A stretch of DNA of 64,000 nucleotides, taken from assembly GCF_011602485.2 (NCBI RefSeq), contig NZ_CP050022.2:6902001-6966000 (forward strand), written 5' to 3'. The DNA is from Bradyrhizobium sp. 1(2017) (GTDB lineage: Bacteria > Pseudomonadota > Alphaproteobacteria > Rhizobiales > Xanthobacteraceae). The position numbers were made by a program, and so were the translations under genes. A model generated the notes under the pieces. It saw only the letters and a program-made list of their open reading frames with translations, searched no databases and had not been told where the DNA came from. Shown piece by piece: positions 52,705 to 62,488 of this stretch. How positions within the stretch are numbered: the first letter of the stretch is position 1; the number at the start of each line of letters is the position of its first letter.

Positions 52705-54177
52705 TCAATGCCAGTGCAGGATCGGCGCCACCGGCAGCAGCGTCAGCAGCAGGAACAGCGGGATCAGCACGGCGCCGGCCCGCAGGAGATAGCCGAAGAA
52801 GCTCGGCATTTTGATGCCGTTCTCGCTGGCGATGCTGCTCACCATGAAGTTCGGCGCATTGCCGATATAGGTGAGCGCCCCCATGTAGACGGCCCCCATG
52901 GAGATCGAGGCCAGCGTGCCCGAGAGCTCATGCATCAGCACTTGCGGGTCGCCGCCGGCGAGCTCGAAGAACAGCAGATAGGTCGGCGCATTGTCGAGGA
53001 ACGCGGACATCAGGCCGGTGAACCAGAAATAGGCGACCTCGCGCGGCGCGCCGTCCGGCGCCGTCACCGCCGACAACAGCCAGGCAAAGGCGCCGTGATG
53101 TCCGGCATTGAGCATGGCAATGACCGGGATGATGGCGACGAAGATGGCCGCGAACAGCTTTGCGACCTCGCGGATCGGCTCCCAGGTGAAGCCGTTGGCC
53201 TGCCTGTGCTCGTCGGGCGTCAGCCACACCGACAGGGCCGCGATGGCCAGCAGCGCCAGATTGCGGGCGACATCCTCCAATTCCAGCTTGGTACCGAGAA
53301 TGTCGAAGGCAATGCCCGGCTTCCACATCGCGGAGGCGAGAAGGCTCGCGACGATGGCCGCGATCAGCACCAGATTGACGAGGCCGCGGATGCGCGGGGG
53401 CTCCCCGCGGCCGGGGTCGACGGGCGGCGGCTCGCTGCGGAAGCGCCAAACGTCGACGGCGACGAAGATCGCGAGCAGCAATCCGGCCACGATCGTGGTC
53501 TGCAGCCAGATGGTCCGCGTGGTCCAGAAGAAGTCGACACCATGCAGGAAGCCGACGAAGAGCGGGGGATCGCCGAGCGGGCTCAGCGCGCCGCCGACAT
53601 TGGCGACCAGGATGATGAAGAAGATGATGACATGGGCGTTGTGACGCCGCGGCCGGTTGGCGCGGATCAGCGGACGGATCAGGATCATCGCGGCACCCGT
53701 GGTGCCGACGATGCTCGCCCCAAACGTGCCGAGCGCGAGGATGCCGGCATTGACGGCCGGCGTGGCCTTGATGTCGCCGGTGATGAGGATGCCACCGGCC
53801 ACGACATAGAGCGAGAACAGCAGCACGATGAAGCCGAGATATTCGGCGAGCATGGCGTGAACGAGCGCCGCCAGCGTTGCCATGCCCCCGGCAAAGATGA
53901 CGAGGGCAATGAGCGCCAGCAGCGACCAGGCCGCGGCGATCTTGCCGTAGTGATGATGCCAGATCCTTGGCAACAGCAGCGGCCCCAGTGCGATCGACAG
54001 CAGCAGGCCGGCAAAGGGCAGCGCATGGGGCCAGTGCATCGCCGCGCCGTCGAGCCCGGTGGCCGCAGACGCGTCCTGCGGCAAAAACGTCAAGGAGAGG
54101 ACAGCGAGCGTGGAACCGCAACGTGCAAGCAAACTGTCAGCCGCCAATGAAATCCCTCGCCGTTTCGATCGCGCCAT
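52705..54177 (-). CDS. Sodium/proton antiporter, NhaD-like (ion transporter superfamily)
   Basis: About 490 residues with an N-terminal export segment (STLAVLSLTFLPQDASA) and about twelve membrane segments. SPLGDPPLFVGFLHGVDFFW, GTTGAAMILIRPLI, SAFLDNAPTYLLFF and TYIGNAPNFMVSS are the typical motifs of the NhaD/UIT group. The start at 54177 overlaps the 3' end of the alpha/beta hydrolase gene by 41 bases; no strong ribosome site is seen, so the start is uncertain. It likely exports Na+ for protons. Confidence 0.82.
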   Translation of the reverse strand: MARSKRRGISLAADSLLARCGSTLAVLSLTFLPQDASAATGLDGAAMHWPHALPFAGLLLSIALGPLLLPRIWHHHYGKIAAAWSLLALIALVIFAGGMATLAALVHAMLAEYLGFIVLLFSLYVVAGGILITGDIKATPAVNAGILALGTFGASIVGTTGAAMILIRPLIRANRPRRHNAHVIIFFIILVANVGGALSPLGDPPLFVGFLHGVDFFWTTRTIWLQTTIVAGLLLAIFVAVDVWRFRSEPPPVDPGRGEPPRIRGLVNLVLIAAIVASLLASAMWKPGIAFDILGTKLELEDVARNLALLAIAALSVWLTPDEHRQANGFTWEPIREVAKLFAAIFVAIIPVIAMLNAGHHGAFAWLLSAVTAPDGAPREVAYFWFTGLMSAFLDNAPTYLLFFELAGGDPQVLMHELSGTLASISMGAVYMGALTYIGNAPNFMVSSIASENGIKMPSFFGYLLRAGAVLIPLFLLLTLLPVAPILHWH

Positions 54178-54934
54178 AACGATCGAGATCTTCGTGTCCG
54201 CCGCCCGCCATGCGAACGAACCGCTTGGGATCATGGGCGAGCGCGAACAGACGCTCTCCGAACGCAATCGGAATGACAAGATCATTGGTGCCATGCATCA
54301 CGAGGAGCGGCACAGTGACGCGCGCGATGCGCTGGTCCGAATGAAACGGATCACGCATCAGAAGCCGGACCGGAACGAACCAGAACGATGAAGCCGCAAT
54401 ATCGGCCGTCGACGTATAGGGCGCCTCCAGGATGAGTTTTCCAACGCGATGCTGCGAGGCCACGGCGACCGCCACGCCCGTCCCGAGTGAAAAGCCCCAG
54501 GGGACGATCCGTTCCGCCTGATAGCGCGCGGTCGTGAACGCATAGGCGGCTGCGGCATCGCGCAGCAGGCCCTGCTCGCTTGGGGCACCGCTGGAGCCGG
54601 CATAGCCGCGATAGGACAGCGCGACGAGGCCGGTGCCGTCAGCGGTCATCGCCTTGAAGCGGCTGACGAGACCGGCAAGAAAATCGCCGTTACCGGGAAA
54701 ATAGAGGATCACGGAACGGCCGGGCTTCGCCGGCACGTGCCAGAGGATGACCTTCTCGCCGTCCGATGTCGTCAGGACATGCTCTTCCGCCTCGGGAAGG
54801 CCCGCGGCATCGGGCGCGGTGCGACCGACGGGCGGGATCGGAAACAGCATCTCGCGCTGCCGGACATACAGCACGAGGAGACCGGCGCAATAGACGGTCA
54901 CCAGCAGGATGGCGATCCATTTGACGATGGTCAT
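54137..54934 (-). CDS. Membrane-anchored alpha/beta hydrolase
   Basis: A 265-residue protein with an N-terminal membrane helix (WIAILLVTVYCAGLLVLYV) and an alpha/beta hydrolase domain of the ABHD13/BEM46 type. The nucleophile Ser lies in GFSLGTG, the acid Asp in HGTNDLVIP and the His in GGGHEDL. ILYFPGNGDF carries the oxyanion-hole region. Probably a serine esterase facing the periplasm; substrate unknown. It follows the 56-residue protein gene by 22 bases. Confidence 0.88.
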   Translation of the reverse strand: MTIVKWIAILLVTVYCAGLLVLYVRQREMLFPIPPVGRTAPDAAGLPEAEEHVLTTSDGEKVILWHVPAKPGRSVILYFPGNGDFLAGLVSRFKAMTADGTGLVALSYRGYAGSSGAPSEQGLLRDAAAAYAFTTARYQAERIVPWGFSLGTGVAVAVASQHRVGKLILEAPYTSTADIAASSFWFVPVRLLMRDPFHSDQRIARVTVPLLVMHGTNDLVIPIAFGERLFALAHDPKRFVRMAGGGHEDLDRYGAIETARDFIGG

Positions 54935-54956
54935 GATACACGGCCGGCCTTTCGGC

Positions 54957-55127
54957 TCACGGCTTGGGGCGGCTCCGCAGCAATTTGATGACTTCGGGCC
55001 GGAGGCTTGCCGGAATGTCGCGGCAGCTGCACGCCGCCTTGTGGGCGGCGTGCCATGCGATGCGCTGCTCGCGCGTCGCCTTCAGTGGCATGCGATGGGA
55101 CCGGTGCCATTCCTTGTTGATGGCCAC
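54957..55127 (-). CDS. 56-residue protein of unknown function
   Basis: A short open frame from GTG at 55127 to TGA at 54957-54959. The protein begins MAINKEWHRSHRMPLKAT and has EQRIAWHAAHKAACSCRDIP in the middle (19-20 residues each), with Trp/His pairs and a CxC that suggest metal or redox binding. AGGGAAG lies about 7 bases before the GTG. It fits exactly between pntB (18 bases) and the hydrolase gene (22 bases). Similar small proteins occur in rhizobia as I recall. Function unknown. Confidence 0.75.
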   Translation of the reverse strand: MAINKEWHRSHRMPLKATREQRIAWHAAHKAACSCRDIPASLRPEVIKLLRSRPKP

Positions 55128-55145
55128 GATCCGCTTCCCTTCTCG

Positions 55146-56543
55146 CTACATCGCCTTGACGATGTTCTCGGTGACCTTCTTGGCGTCGCCGAGCAGCATC
55201 ATGGTGTTGTCGCGGTAGAACAGCGGATTGTCGATGCCGGCATAGCCGGAGGCAAGCGAGCGCTTGATGAACATCACGGTGCCGGCCTTCCAGACCTGGA
55301 GCACGGGCATGCCGTAGATCGGCGAGGTCTTGTCCTCTTCGGCGGCCGGGTTGGTGACGTCGTTGGCGCCGATCACGAAGGCGATGTCGGCCTGTGCGAA
55401 TTCGGAGTTGATGTCCTCGAGCTCGAACACCTCGTCATAGGGCACGTTGGCCTCGGCCAAGAGCACGTTCATGTGGCCGGGCATGCGGCCCGCGACCGGG
55501 TGAATGGCGTACTTCACCTCGACGCCTTCCTTCTTCAGGATGTCGGCCATCTCGCGCAGCGCGTGCTGGGCCTGCGCCACCGCCATGCCGTAGCCGGGCA
55601 CGATGATGACCTTGGAGGCGTTCTTCATGATGAAGGCCGCATCGTCCGCCGAGCCGAGCTTGGCGGGCTTCTGCTCGCCCGTACCGCCGCCGGCGGCAGC
55701 GGTCTCGCCGCCGAAGCCGCCGAGGATGACCGAGATGAAGGACCGGTTCATCGCGTGGCACATGATGTAGGACAGGATCGCGCCCGAGGAGCCGACCAGG
55801 GCGCCGGTGATGATCAGCGCGGAATTGCCGAGCGTGAAGCCGATGCCGGCGGCGGCCCAGCCGGAATAGGAGTTCAGCATCGAAATCACGACCGGCATGT
55901 CGGCGCCGCCGATCGGGATGATCATCAGCACGCCGAGCGCCAGCGCCAGGATGACGATCATCCAGAAGTCGAACGCGCCGCCGGTGAGCACGAGGCGGAC
56001 GATGAAGAACACCAGCGCGAGCGCCAGCGCGATGTTGATGCCGTGGCGGAACGGCAGGATGATTGGCGCGCCGCTCATACGCGCCGACAGCTTCAGGAAC
56101 GCGATCACCGAACCGGTGAAGGTCAGCGCGCCGATGGCGACGCCGAGCGACATCTCGACCAGGCTCTGCGGATGGATGTTGCCGGGGGTGCCGATATCGA
56201 AGGCTTCGGGCGCATAGAACGCGCCGGCAGCGACCAGCACCGCGGCCATGCCGACCAGCGAGTGGAAGGCAGCGACCAGCTCCGGCATCGAGGTCATCGG
56301 CACGCGGCGGGCGATCACCGCGCCGATGCCGCCGCCGATGGCGATGCCGACGATCACGAGCACCCAGGCGAGACCGTCTGCCGGCGGATGGTTGGCCAGC
56401 GTGGTGGCGACCGCGATCGCCATGCCGATCATGCCGAACAGATTGCCCTGGCGCGACGAAGCCGGGCTCGACAGCCCGCGCAGCGACAGGATGAACAGCA
56501 CCCCCGCCACGAGATACAAGAATGCAGAGAGGTTGGCGCTCAT
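55146..56543 (-). CDS. pntB: NAD(P) transhydrogenase beta subunit
   Basis: A 465-residue subunit: about nine membrane segments, then the NADP(H)-binding domain (about 290-465) with IIVPGYGMAVAQAQHAL, AIHPVAGRMPGHMNVLLAEA, VIGANDVTNPAA and a terminal DAKKVTENIVKAM. With the two alpha parts it couples hydride transfer between NADH and NADP+ to proton entry, supplying NADPH. It is the third gene of the operon, 39 bases after the second alpha part. Confidence 0.96.
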   Translation of the reverse strand: MSANLSAFLYLVAGVLFILSLRGLSSPASSRQGNLFGMIGMAIAVATTLANHPPADGLAWVLVIVGIAIGGGIGAVIARRVPMTSMPELVAAFHSLVGMAAVLVAAGAFYAPEAFDIGTPGNIHPQSLVEMSLGVAIGALTFTGSVIAFLKLSARMSGAPIILPFRHGINIALALALVFFIVRLVLTGGAFDFWMIVILALALGVLMIIPIGGADMPVVISMLNSYSGWAAAGIGFTLGNSALIITGALVGSSGAILSYIMCHAMNRSFISVILGGFGGETAAAGGGTGEQKPAKLGSADDAAFIMKNASKVIIVPGYGMAVAQAQHALREMADILKKEGVEVKYAIHPVAGRMPGHMNVLLAEANVPYDEVFELEDINSEFAQADIAFVIGANDVTNPAAEEDKTSPIYGMPVLQVWKAGTVMFIKRSLASGYAGIDNPLFYRDNTMMLLGDAKKVTENIVKAM

Positions 56544-56582
56544 CTCAGGTCCCCATTGATCCCATCAGCCCGAGGTGGCCGC

Positions 56583-56900
56583 TTATTTCGACTTCTTCTT
56601 GTACATCGCCAGCATGCGCTGGGTGACAAGGAAGCCGCCAAAGATGTTCACGCAGGCGAAGATCAGCGCGATGAAGCCGAAGGCGCGGGCCCAGCCCGAA
56701 CCGCTCGAGACATTCGCGACGCCGCCGGCGAGCAGAGCGCCGACCACGATCACCGAGGAGATCGCGTTGGTCACGCTCATCAGCGGCGTGTGCAGCGCCG
56801 GCGTCACCGACCACACCACGAAATAACCGACGAAGACCGCGAGGACGAAGATCGACAGCCGGAAGATGAAGGGGTCGACGACCTGTGCAGCATGCTCCAT
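56583..56900 (-). CDS. pntAB: NAD(P) transhydrogenase alpha subunit part 2 (membrane part)
   Basis: A 105-residue membrane protein with three hydrophobic segments: [36 protein letters not shown] and [20 protein letters not shown]. It is the membrane domain that in E. coli is fused to the NAD domain; the split form is usual in alphaproteobacteria. It lies 11 bases after the part 1 gene. Confidence 0.95.
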   Translation of the reverse strand: MEHAAQVVDPFIFRLSIFVLAVFVGYFVVWSVTPALHTPLMSVTNAISSVIVVGALLAGGVANVSSGSGWARAFGFIALIFACVNIFGGFLVTQRMLAMYKKKSK

Positions 56901-56911
56901 GGCGGGTCTCC

Positions 56912-58039
56912 TTAAGCCTTCGGCTGGAAGTTCGGGTGGATGACGGCGCCGTCTTTCGTGAGCGCAGTGGCCTTGACGAGTTCGTCGTCCCAGTTGACGG
57001 CGAGCTTCTTCTCCTTCTTGTCGACCATGGTCTCGATGAAGGAGAACAGATTGCGTGCGTAGAGGCTGGAGGCCGAGGCCGCGACGCGGCCGGCGACGTT
57101 GGTGTAGCCGACGATCTTGATGCCATCGAGGTCGACGACCTCGCCGGCCCTGGCACCCTCGACATTGCCGCCGCGCTCGACGGCGAGATCGACCAGCACC
57201 GAGCCCGGCTTCATCGACTTGACCATCTCGGCACTGACGAGCTTCGGCGCGGGCCGGCCCGGAATCAGCGCGGTGGTGATCACGATGTCCTGCTTCTTGA
57301 TGTGCTCGGCGGTGAGCGCGGCCTGCTTGGCCTGGTATTCCCTCGACATCTCCTTGGCGTAGCCGCCGGCGGTCTGCGCGTTCTTGAACTCCTCGTCCTC
57401 GACGGCGAGGAATTTCGCACCGAGCGATTCCACCTGCTCCTTGGTCGCGGGGCGAACGTCGGTTGCGGTGACCACGGCGCCGAGACGGCGCGCGGTCGCG
57501 ATCGCCTGCAGACCGGCGACGCCGACGCCCATCACGAACACCTTGGCGGCGGGCACGGTGCCGGCCGCGGTCATCATCATCGGGAAGGCGCGGCCGAAGG
57601 CCTCGGCCCCCTCGATCACGGCGCGGTAGCCGGCGAGGTTCGCCTGCGAGGACAGCACGTCCATCACCTGGGCGCGCGTGATGCGCGGCATCAATTCCAT
57701 CGCGAAGGCGGAGACGCCGGCATCGGCGATCGTCTTCAGCGCGGCCTCGTTGCCATAGGGATCCATGATGGCGATGACCAGCGCGCCGCGCTTGTACTGC
57801 GAAAGCTCGGATGGCTCGGGGCGCTTCACCTTGATGACGATATCGGCATCCTTCAGCGCGTCGGCACTGACGGTGGCGCCCACGGCGGTGAATTCGGAAT
57901 CCGGCAGGCCTGATTTGAGGCCGGCGCCCGGTTCGACCGCGATCTCGGCGCCCAGCGCCTTGAACTTCTTCACCGTATCGGGCGAAGCGGCAACGCGCGG
58001 CTCCGACGGATCGATTTCCTTGGCAACGGCGATCTTCAT
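56912..58039 (-). CDS. pntAA: NAD(P) transhydrogenase alpha subunit part 1 (NAD-binding)
   Basis: A 375-residue soluble domain of the alanine-dehydrogenase/PNT family. [22 protein letters not shown] opens it (cited in part); [20 protein letters not shown] is the NAD loop; [26 protein letters not shown] closes the NAD site (cited in part). It binds NAD(H) and docks on PntAB-part 2 and PntB. The GC-rich gap upstream to the small oxidase subunit gene shows no repeat. Confidence 0.95.
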   Translation of the reverse strand: MKIAVAKEIDPSEPRVAASPDTVKKFKALGAEIAVEPGAGLKSGLPDSEFTAVGATVSADALKDADIVIKVKRPEPSELSQYKRGALVIAIMDPYGNEAALKTIADAGVSAFAMELMPRITRAQVMDVLSSQANLAGYRAVIEGAEAFGRAFPMMMTAAGTVPAAKVFVMGVGVAGLQAIATARRLGAVVTATDVRPATKEQVESLGAKFLAVEDEEFKNAQTAGGYAKEMSREYQAKQAALTAEHIKKQDIVITTALIPGRPAPKLVSAEMVKSMKPGSVLVDLAVERGGNVEGARAGEVVDLDGIKIVGYTNVAGRVAASASSLYARNLFSFIETMVDKKEKKLAVNWDDELVKATALTKDGAVIHPNFQPKA

Positions 58040-58183
58040 AGGCCCTCCGGCGGCGCGGGACGGCGCACGCGCAAAACTAAGCGTTTACTCCCGCGGCGTT
58101 CGTTACCGGTTTTGTGACCGGCTTTGATGCAAATATTGTGAGCAGCTGCTGCCGCTGGTATGTGCAGCCGCCGATAGATCGGC

Positions 58184-58336
58184 TTAGGTCAGGAAGATCG
58201 CCATCAGGATCACGATGAGCGCGACCGCGGCGGTGCCGTACTTTACCAGCTTGATGAAGCCCTCGTAGGTCTGCTCGTGGGCAACGTAGTCGTTGCCGTC
58301 GGCGGTGGTGTACGCCACTTCGCTATGGTCAGCCAT
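58184..58336 (-). CDS. aa3-type cytochrome c oxidase subunit IV
   Basis: A 50-residue protein: soluble ADHSEVAYTTADGNDY, then YEGFIKLVKYG leading into a single membrane helix (TAAVALIVILMAIFLT). This is the layout of the small alphaproteobacterial aa3 oxidase subunit IV. The ATG is at 58336 and the TAA at 58184-58186. It lies alone between pntAA and pepF, away from any cox operon, as often in rhizobia. The 237 bases upstream, to pepF, hold no other gene I can support. Confidence 0.85.
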   Translation of the reverse strand: MADHSEVAYTTADGNDYVAHEQTYEGFIKLVKYGTAAVALIVILMAIFLT

Positions 58337-58573
58337 GGAATGTCCCCAGTCGAAAGTCGAATTCTTGGGCTGGGATACCGCAAACTTTCGGGCAGGGCAA
58401 CGGCACGCGGGCGGGGTTTTGCCGCAAATGGGGGCATTTGGAATTCCGATTGCCGGGAAACCGGCTCCCGCGCCGCTCAGCCGTGATCGATCACCGCGTC
58501 GACGCTCGCGATGCGTCGCTGCAGCACCGAAAGACCGAGCGGCCTACGGACCCTGTCGAATGCCGGCTCCGCC

Positions 58574-60517
58574 TCAGCCCATCGCCTCCAGCTCGTCGAT
58601 CATCCCGGCGATGACGCTCAAGCCCCCGTCCCAGAATTTGGGGTCCTTGGCGTCCAGCCCGAACGGACGCAGCAGCTCGGAATAATGCTTGGTTCCCCCT
58701 GCGGCGAGCATGTCGAGATAGCGCCCGGCAAAGCCCTCGGCCGCGTGCTCGTAGACCGCATAGAGCGAGTTCACGAGACAATCGCCGAAGGCATAGGCGT
58801 AGACGTAGAACGGCGAATGAATGAAGTGCGGGATGTACATCCAGTAGCTCTCGTAGCCCGCCTTGATCTCGATCGCCGGCCCCAGGCTCTCGCCCTGCAC
58901 CGACAGCCAGATCTCGCCGAGCCGCGCGGCGGTGAGCTCGCCGTTCTTGCGCTCGGTGTGGACCGCGCGCTCGAACGAGTAGAACGCGATCTGCCGCACC
59001 ACGGTGTTGATCATGTCCTCGACCTTGCCGGCGAGCAGCGCCTGGCGCTGCTTTGCGCTCTTGGTCTGCGCCAGCAGCCGCCGGAACGTCAGCATCTCGC
59101 CGAACACGCTCGCGGTCTCCGCCAGCGTCAGGGGCGTCGGCGCCATCAGCGCACCGTTCTTCGCCGCCAGCACCTGATGCACGCCATGGCCGAGCTCATG
59201 CGCGAGCGTCATGACGTCGCGCGGCTTGCCCTGGTAGTTCATCAGCACGTAAGGATGCGCCGACGGCGTGGTGGGATGCGAGAACGCGCCCGGCACCTTG
59301 CCTGGACGCACCGGCGCGTCGATCCAGCGGTCGGTGAAGAAGCGTTCGGCGATGTCGGCCATTTCAGGCGAGAAGCCGCGATAGGCGGTCAGCACCATGT
59401 TGCGAGCATCGGGCCAGCCGATGACGTCGGTCGCGGCAAAGGGCAGCGGCGCGTTGCGATCCCAATAGGCCAGCCGCTTCTTGCCGAACCACCTCGCCTT
59501 CAGCGCGTAATAGCGATGCGACAGCTTCGGATAGGCCGCGCGCACGGAAGCGACCAGCGCATCCACCACCTCGCGCTCGACGCGGTTGTTGAGGTGCCGG
59601 GAATCCGCGACATCCTGGAAGCCGCGCCAGCGGTCGGAGATGTCCTTGTCCTTGGCGAGCGTGTTGGTGATCAGCGCGAAAGTGCGCTCATTGGCCTTGA
59701 AGGTCTTGGCCAGCGCCTCCGCGGCGGCCTTGCGCTTGGCACCGTCGCGGTCCTGCAACAGATTGAGCGTCGGCTCGATCGCGAGTTCCTTGGAGCCGAC
59801 CTTGAAGCGCAGGCCCGAGATGGTCTGATCGAACAGCCGATTGAAGGCGGAATAGCCGGTCTGCGCCTTCTCCAGGAAGAGCTGCTCGAGCCTGTCGTCG
59901 AGCTGGTACGGCTTCTCCTTGCGTAGATCCTCGATCCACGGACGGTAATGCGCCAGCTCCGGCGCCTGCAGCGCGCGGGTCAAAATATCGTCATCGATCC
60001 GATTGAGCTCGAGCGCGAAGAACAAAAGATGGGTCGACGCCGCCGTCAGGCGCTCGGAGACGTCGCCGTAAAACTTTGAAATCTTGGGATCAACGCTGTC
60101 GCCGGCATGGACGAGGCCGGCATAGGAGGCGAGACGGCCGGCGAGATCGTCGATCGCCTCGTAGCGCCGCACCGCCTCGGCGAGCCATTTTCCGCCATCT
60201 TCATTTGCTGTCCCTGTCGCGAGCTTGCCCTTGTAGTCGGACTCGAACGCGACGCAATCGGCATCCATCTGTTCGAGATCGCGCGCCACTTCCGGTGCAT
60301 CGATCCCGGAATAGAGATCGGCCAGGTTCCACTCCGGAAGCTTGCCGGTCTTGCTCGCGGGCTTTGCGAGCGAAGATTTGGAGGGCTTTGCTTTGGCGAC
60401 AGACTTCTTGGCGACAGACTTCTTGGCGACAGACTTCTTGGCGGCGGATTTCTGGGTGGCGGGCTTGCGGAGTGCAGTCTTTGCAACAGCAGTCTTTGCA
60501 AGGGAGCGCGAAGTCAT
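58574..60517 (-). CDS. pepF: Oligoendopeptidase F with histone-like N-terminal tail
   Basis: A 647-residue M3 metallopeptidase. The zinc motif is LAHELGHGVHQ (about residue 420); downstream are ENTVRQ-region SFERAVHTER and GYESYWMYIPHFIHSPFYVYAY (cited in part). It cuts peptides of about 7-17 residues in the cytoplasm. The enzyme proper starts near KLPEWNLADLYSG; the first ~60 residues are Lys/Ala/Ser-rich and include KKSVA three times from a 15-base tandem repeat. The tail looks like a DNA- or ribosome-binding extension. The ribosome site is weak. Confidence 0.92.
   Translation of the reverse strand: MTSRSLAKTAVAKTALRKPATQKSAAKKSVAKKSVAKKSVAKAKPSKSSLAKPASKTGKLPEWNLADLYSGIDAPEVARDLEQMDADCVAFESDYKGKLATGTANEDGGKWLAEAVRRYEAIDDLAGRLASYAGLVHAGDSVDPKISKFYGDVSERLTAASTHLLFFALELNRIDDDILTRALQAPELAHYRPWIEDLRKEKPYQLDDRLEQLFLEKAQTGYSAFNRLFDQTISGLRFKVGSKELAIEPTLNLLQDRDGAKRKAAAEALAKTFKANERTFALITNTLAKDKDISDRWRGFQDVADSRHLNNRVEREVVDALVASVRAAYPKLSHRYYALKARWFGKKRLAYWDRNAPLPFAATDVIGWPDARNMVLTAYRGFSPEMADIAERFFTDRWIDAPVRPGKVPGAFSHPTTPSAHPYVLMNYQGKPRDVMTLAHELGHGVHQVLAAKNGALMAPTPLTLAETASVFGEMLTFRRLLAQTKSAKQRQALLAGKVEDMINTVVRQIAFYSFERAVHTERKNGELTAARLGEIWLSVQGESLGPAIEIKAGYESYWMYIPHFIHSPFYVYAYAFGDCLVNSLYAVYEHAAEGFAGRYLDMLAAGGTKHYSELLRPFGLDAKDPKFWDGGLSVIAGMIDELEAMG
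60395..60439 (-). repeat. Three exact 15-base tandem repeats inside pepF
   Basis: The unit GGCGACAGACTTCTT is repeated three times (60395, 60410, 60425) with a decayed fourth copy after. It encodes KKSVA in frame on the minus strand. Copy number may vary between strains. Confidence 0.9.
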
Positions 60518-60644
60518 TGTGTGGGAAACCTGTGTTCAACAGTCGCGACGGCGGGCGGGGGCATCAAGGTTTAAGAGTGCGTTAATCGGCTTCGGCCAGA
60601 GTGCCCCGATTCGAGACAGATAGTAGTAGCGTGCGGGGAACACC

Positions 60645-62144
<1,500 letters not shown>

Positions 62145-62488
62145 GCCTGATGCGAACAAGGGGTGCGTGCCTCCGCGGGACAGCTCTAAGCCGTTCGCTT
62201 GGCGAGAGATTTGGCTGCGACTTGAACCGTGACTTGGAAGTGACAGACACAGGGAAAAGCGCGCCGCAGAAGCGCACAATCCGTTGCCAAGAGGCTGCCT
62301 TGAAGTCAGTTTGTCGTGAGTTGCCCCGTGTAGCGCTGGCTGCGAATTCGGGGCCTGTATATCGTCTACGTGGGAATCGTTGCGTGCAGGCGTGCAACTT
62401 TCGAGGGGCCGGCGCGATTTAGCCGAAACTCAATTGGCGATAACGAAGCTGTTCCACGAGGGACAGTTCACCCAAGGGGTGCGACACA
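62145..62488. other. Non-coding gap before the L,D-transpeptidase gene
   Basis: This 344-base stretch has no credible gene on either strand. It is less GC-rich than the flanking genes and likely holds the transpeptidase promoter and leader. No strong hairpin, T-tract or repeat family was seen. Confidence 0.6.
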
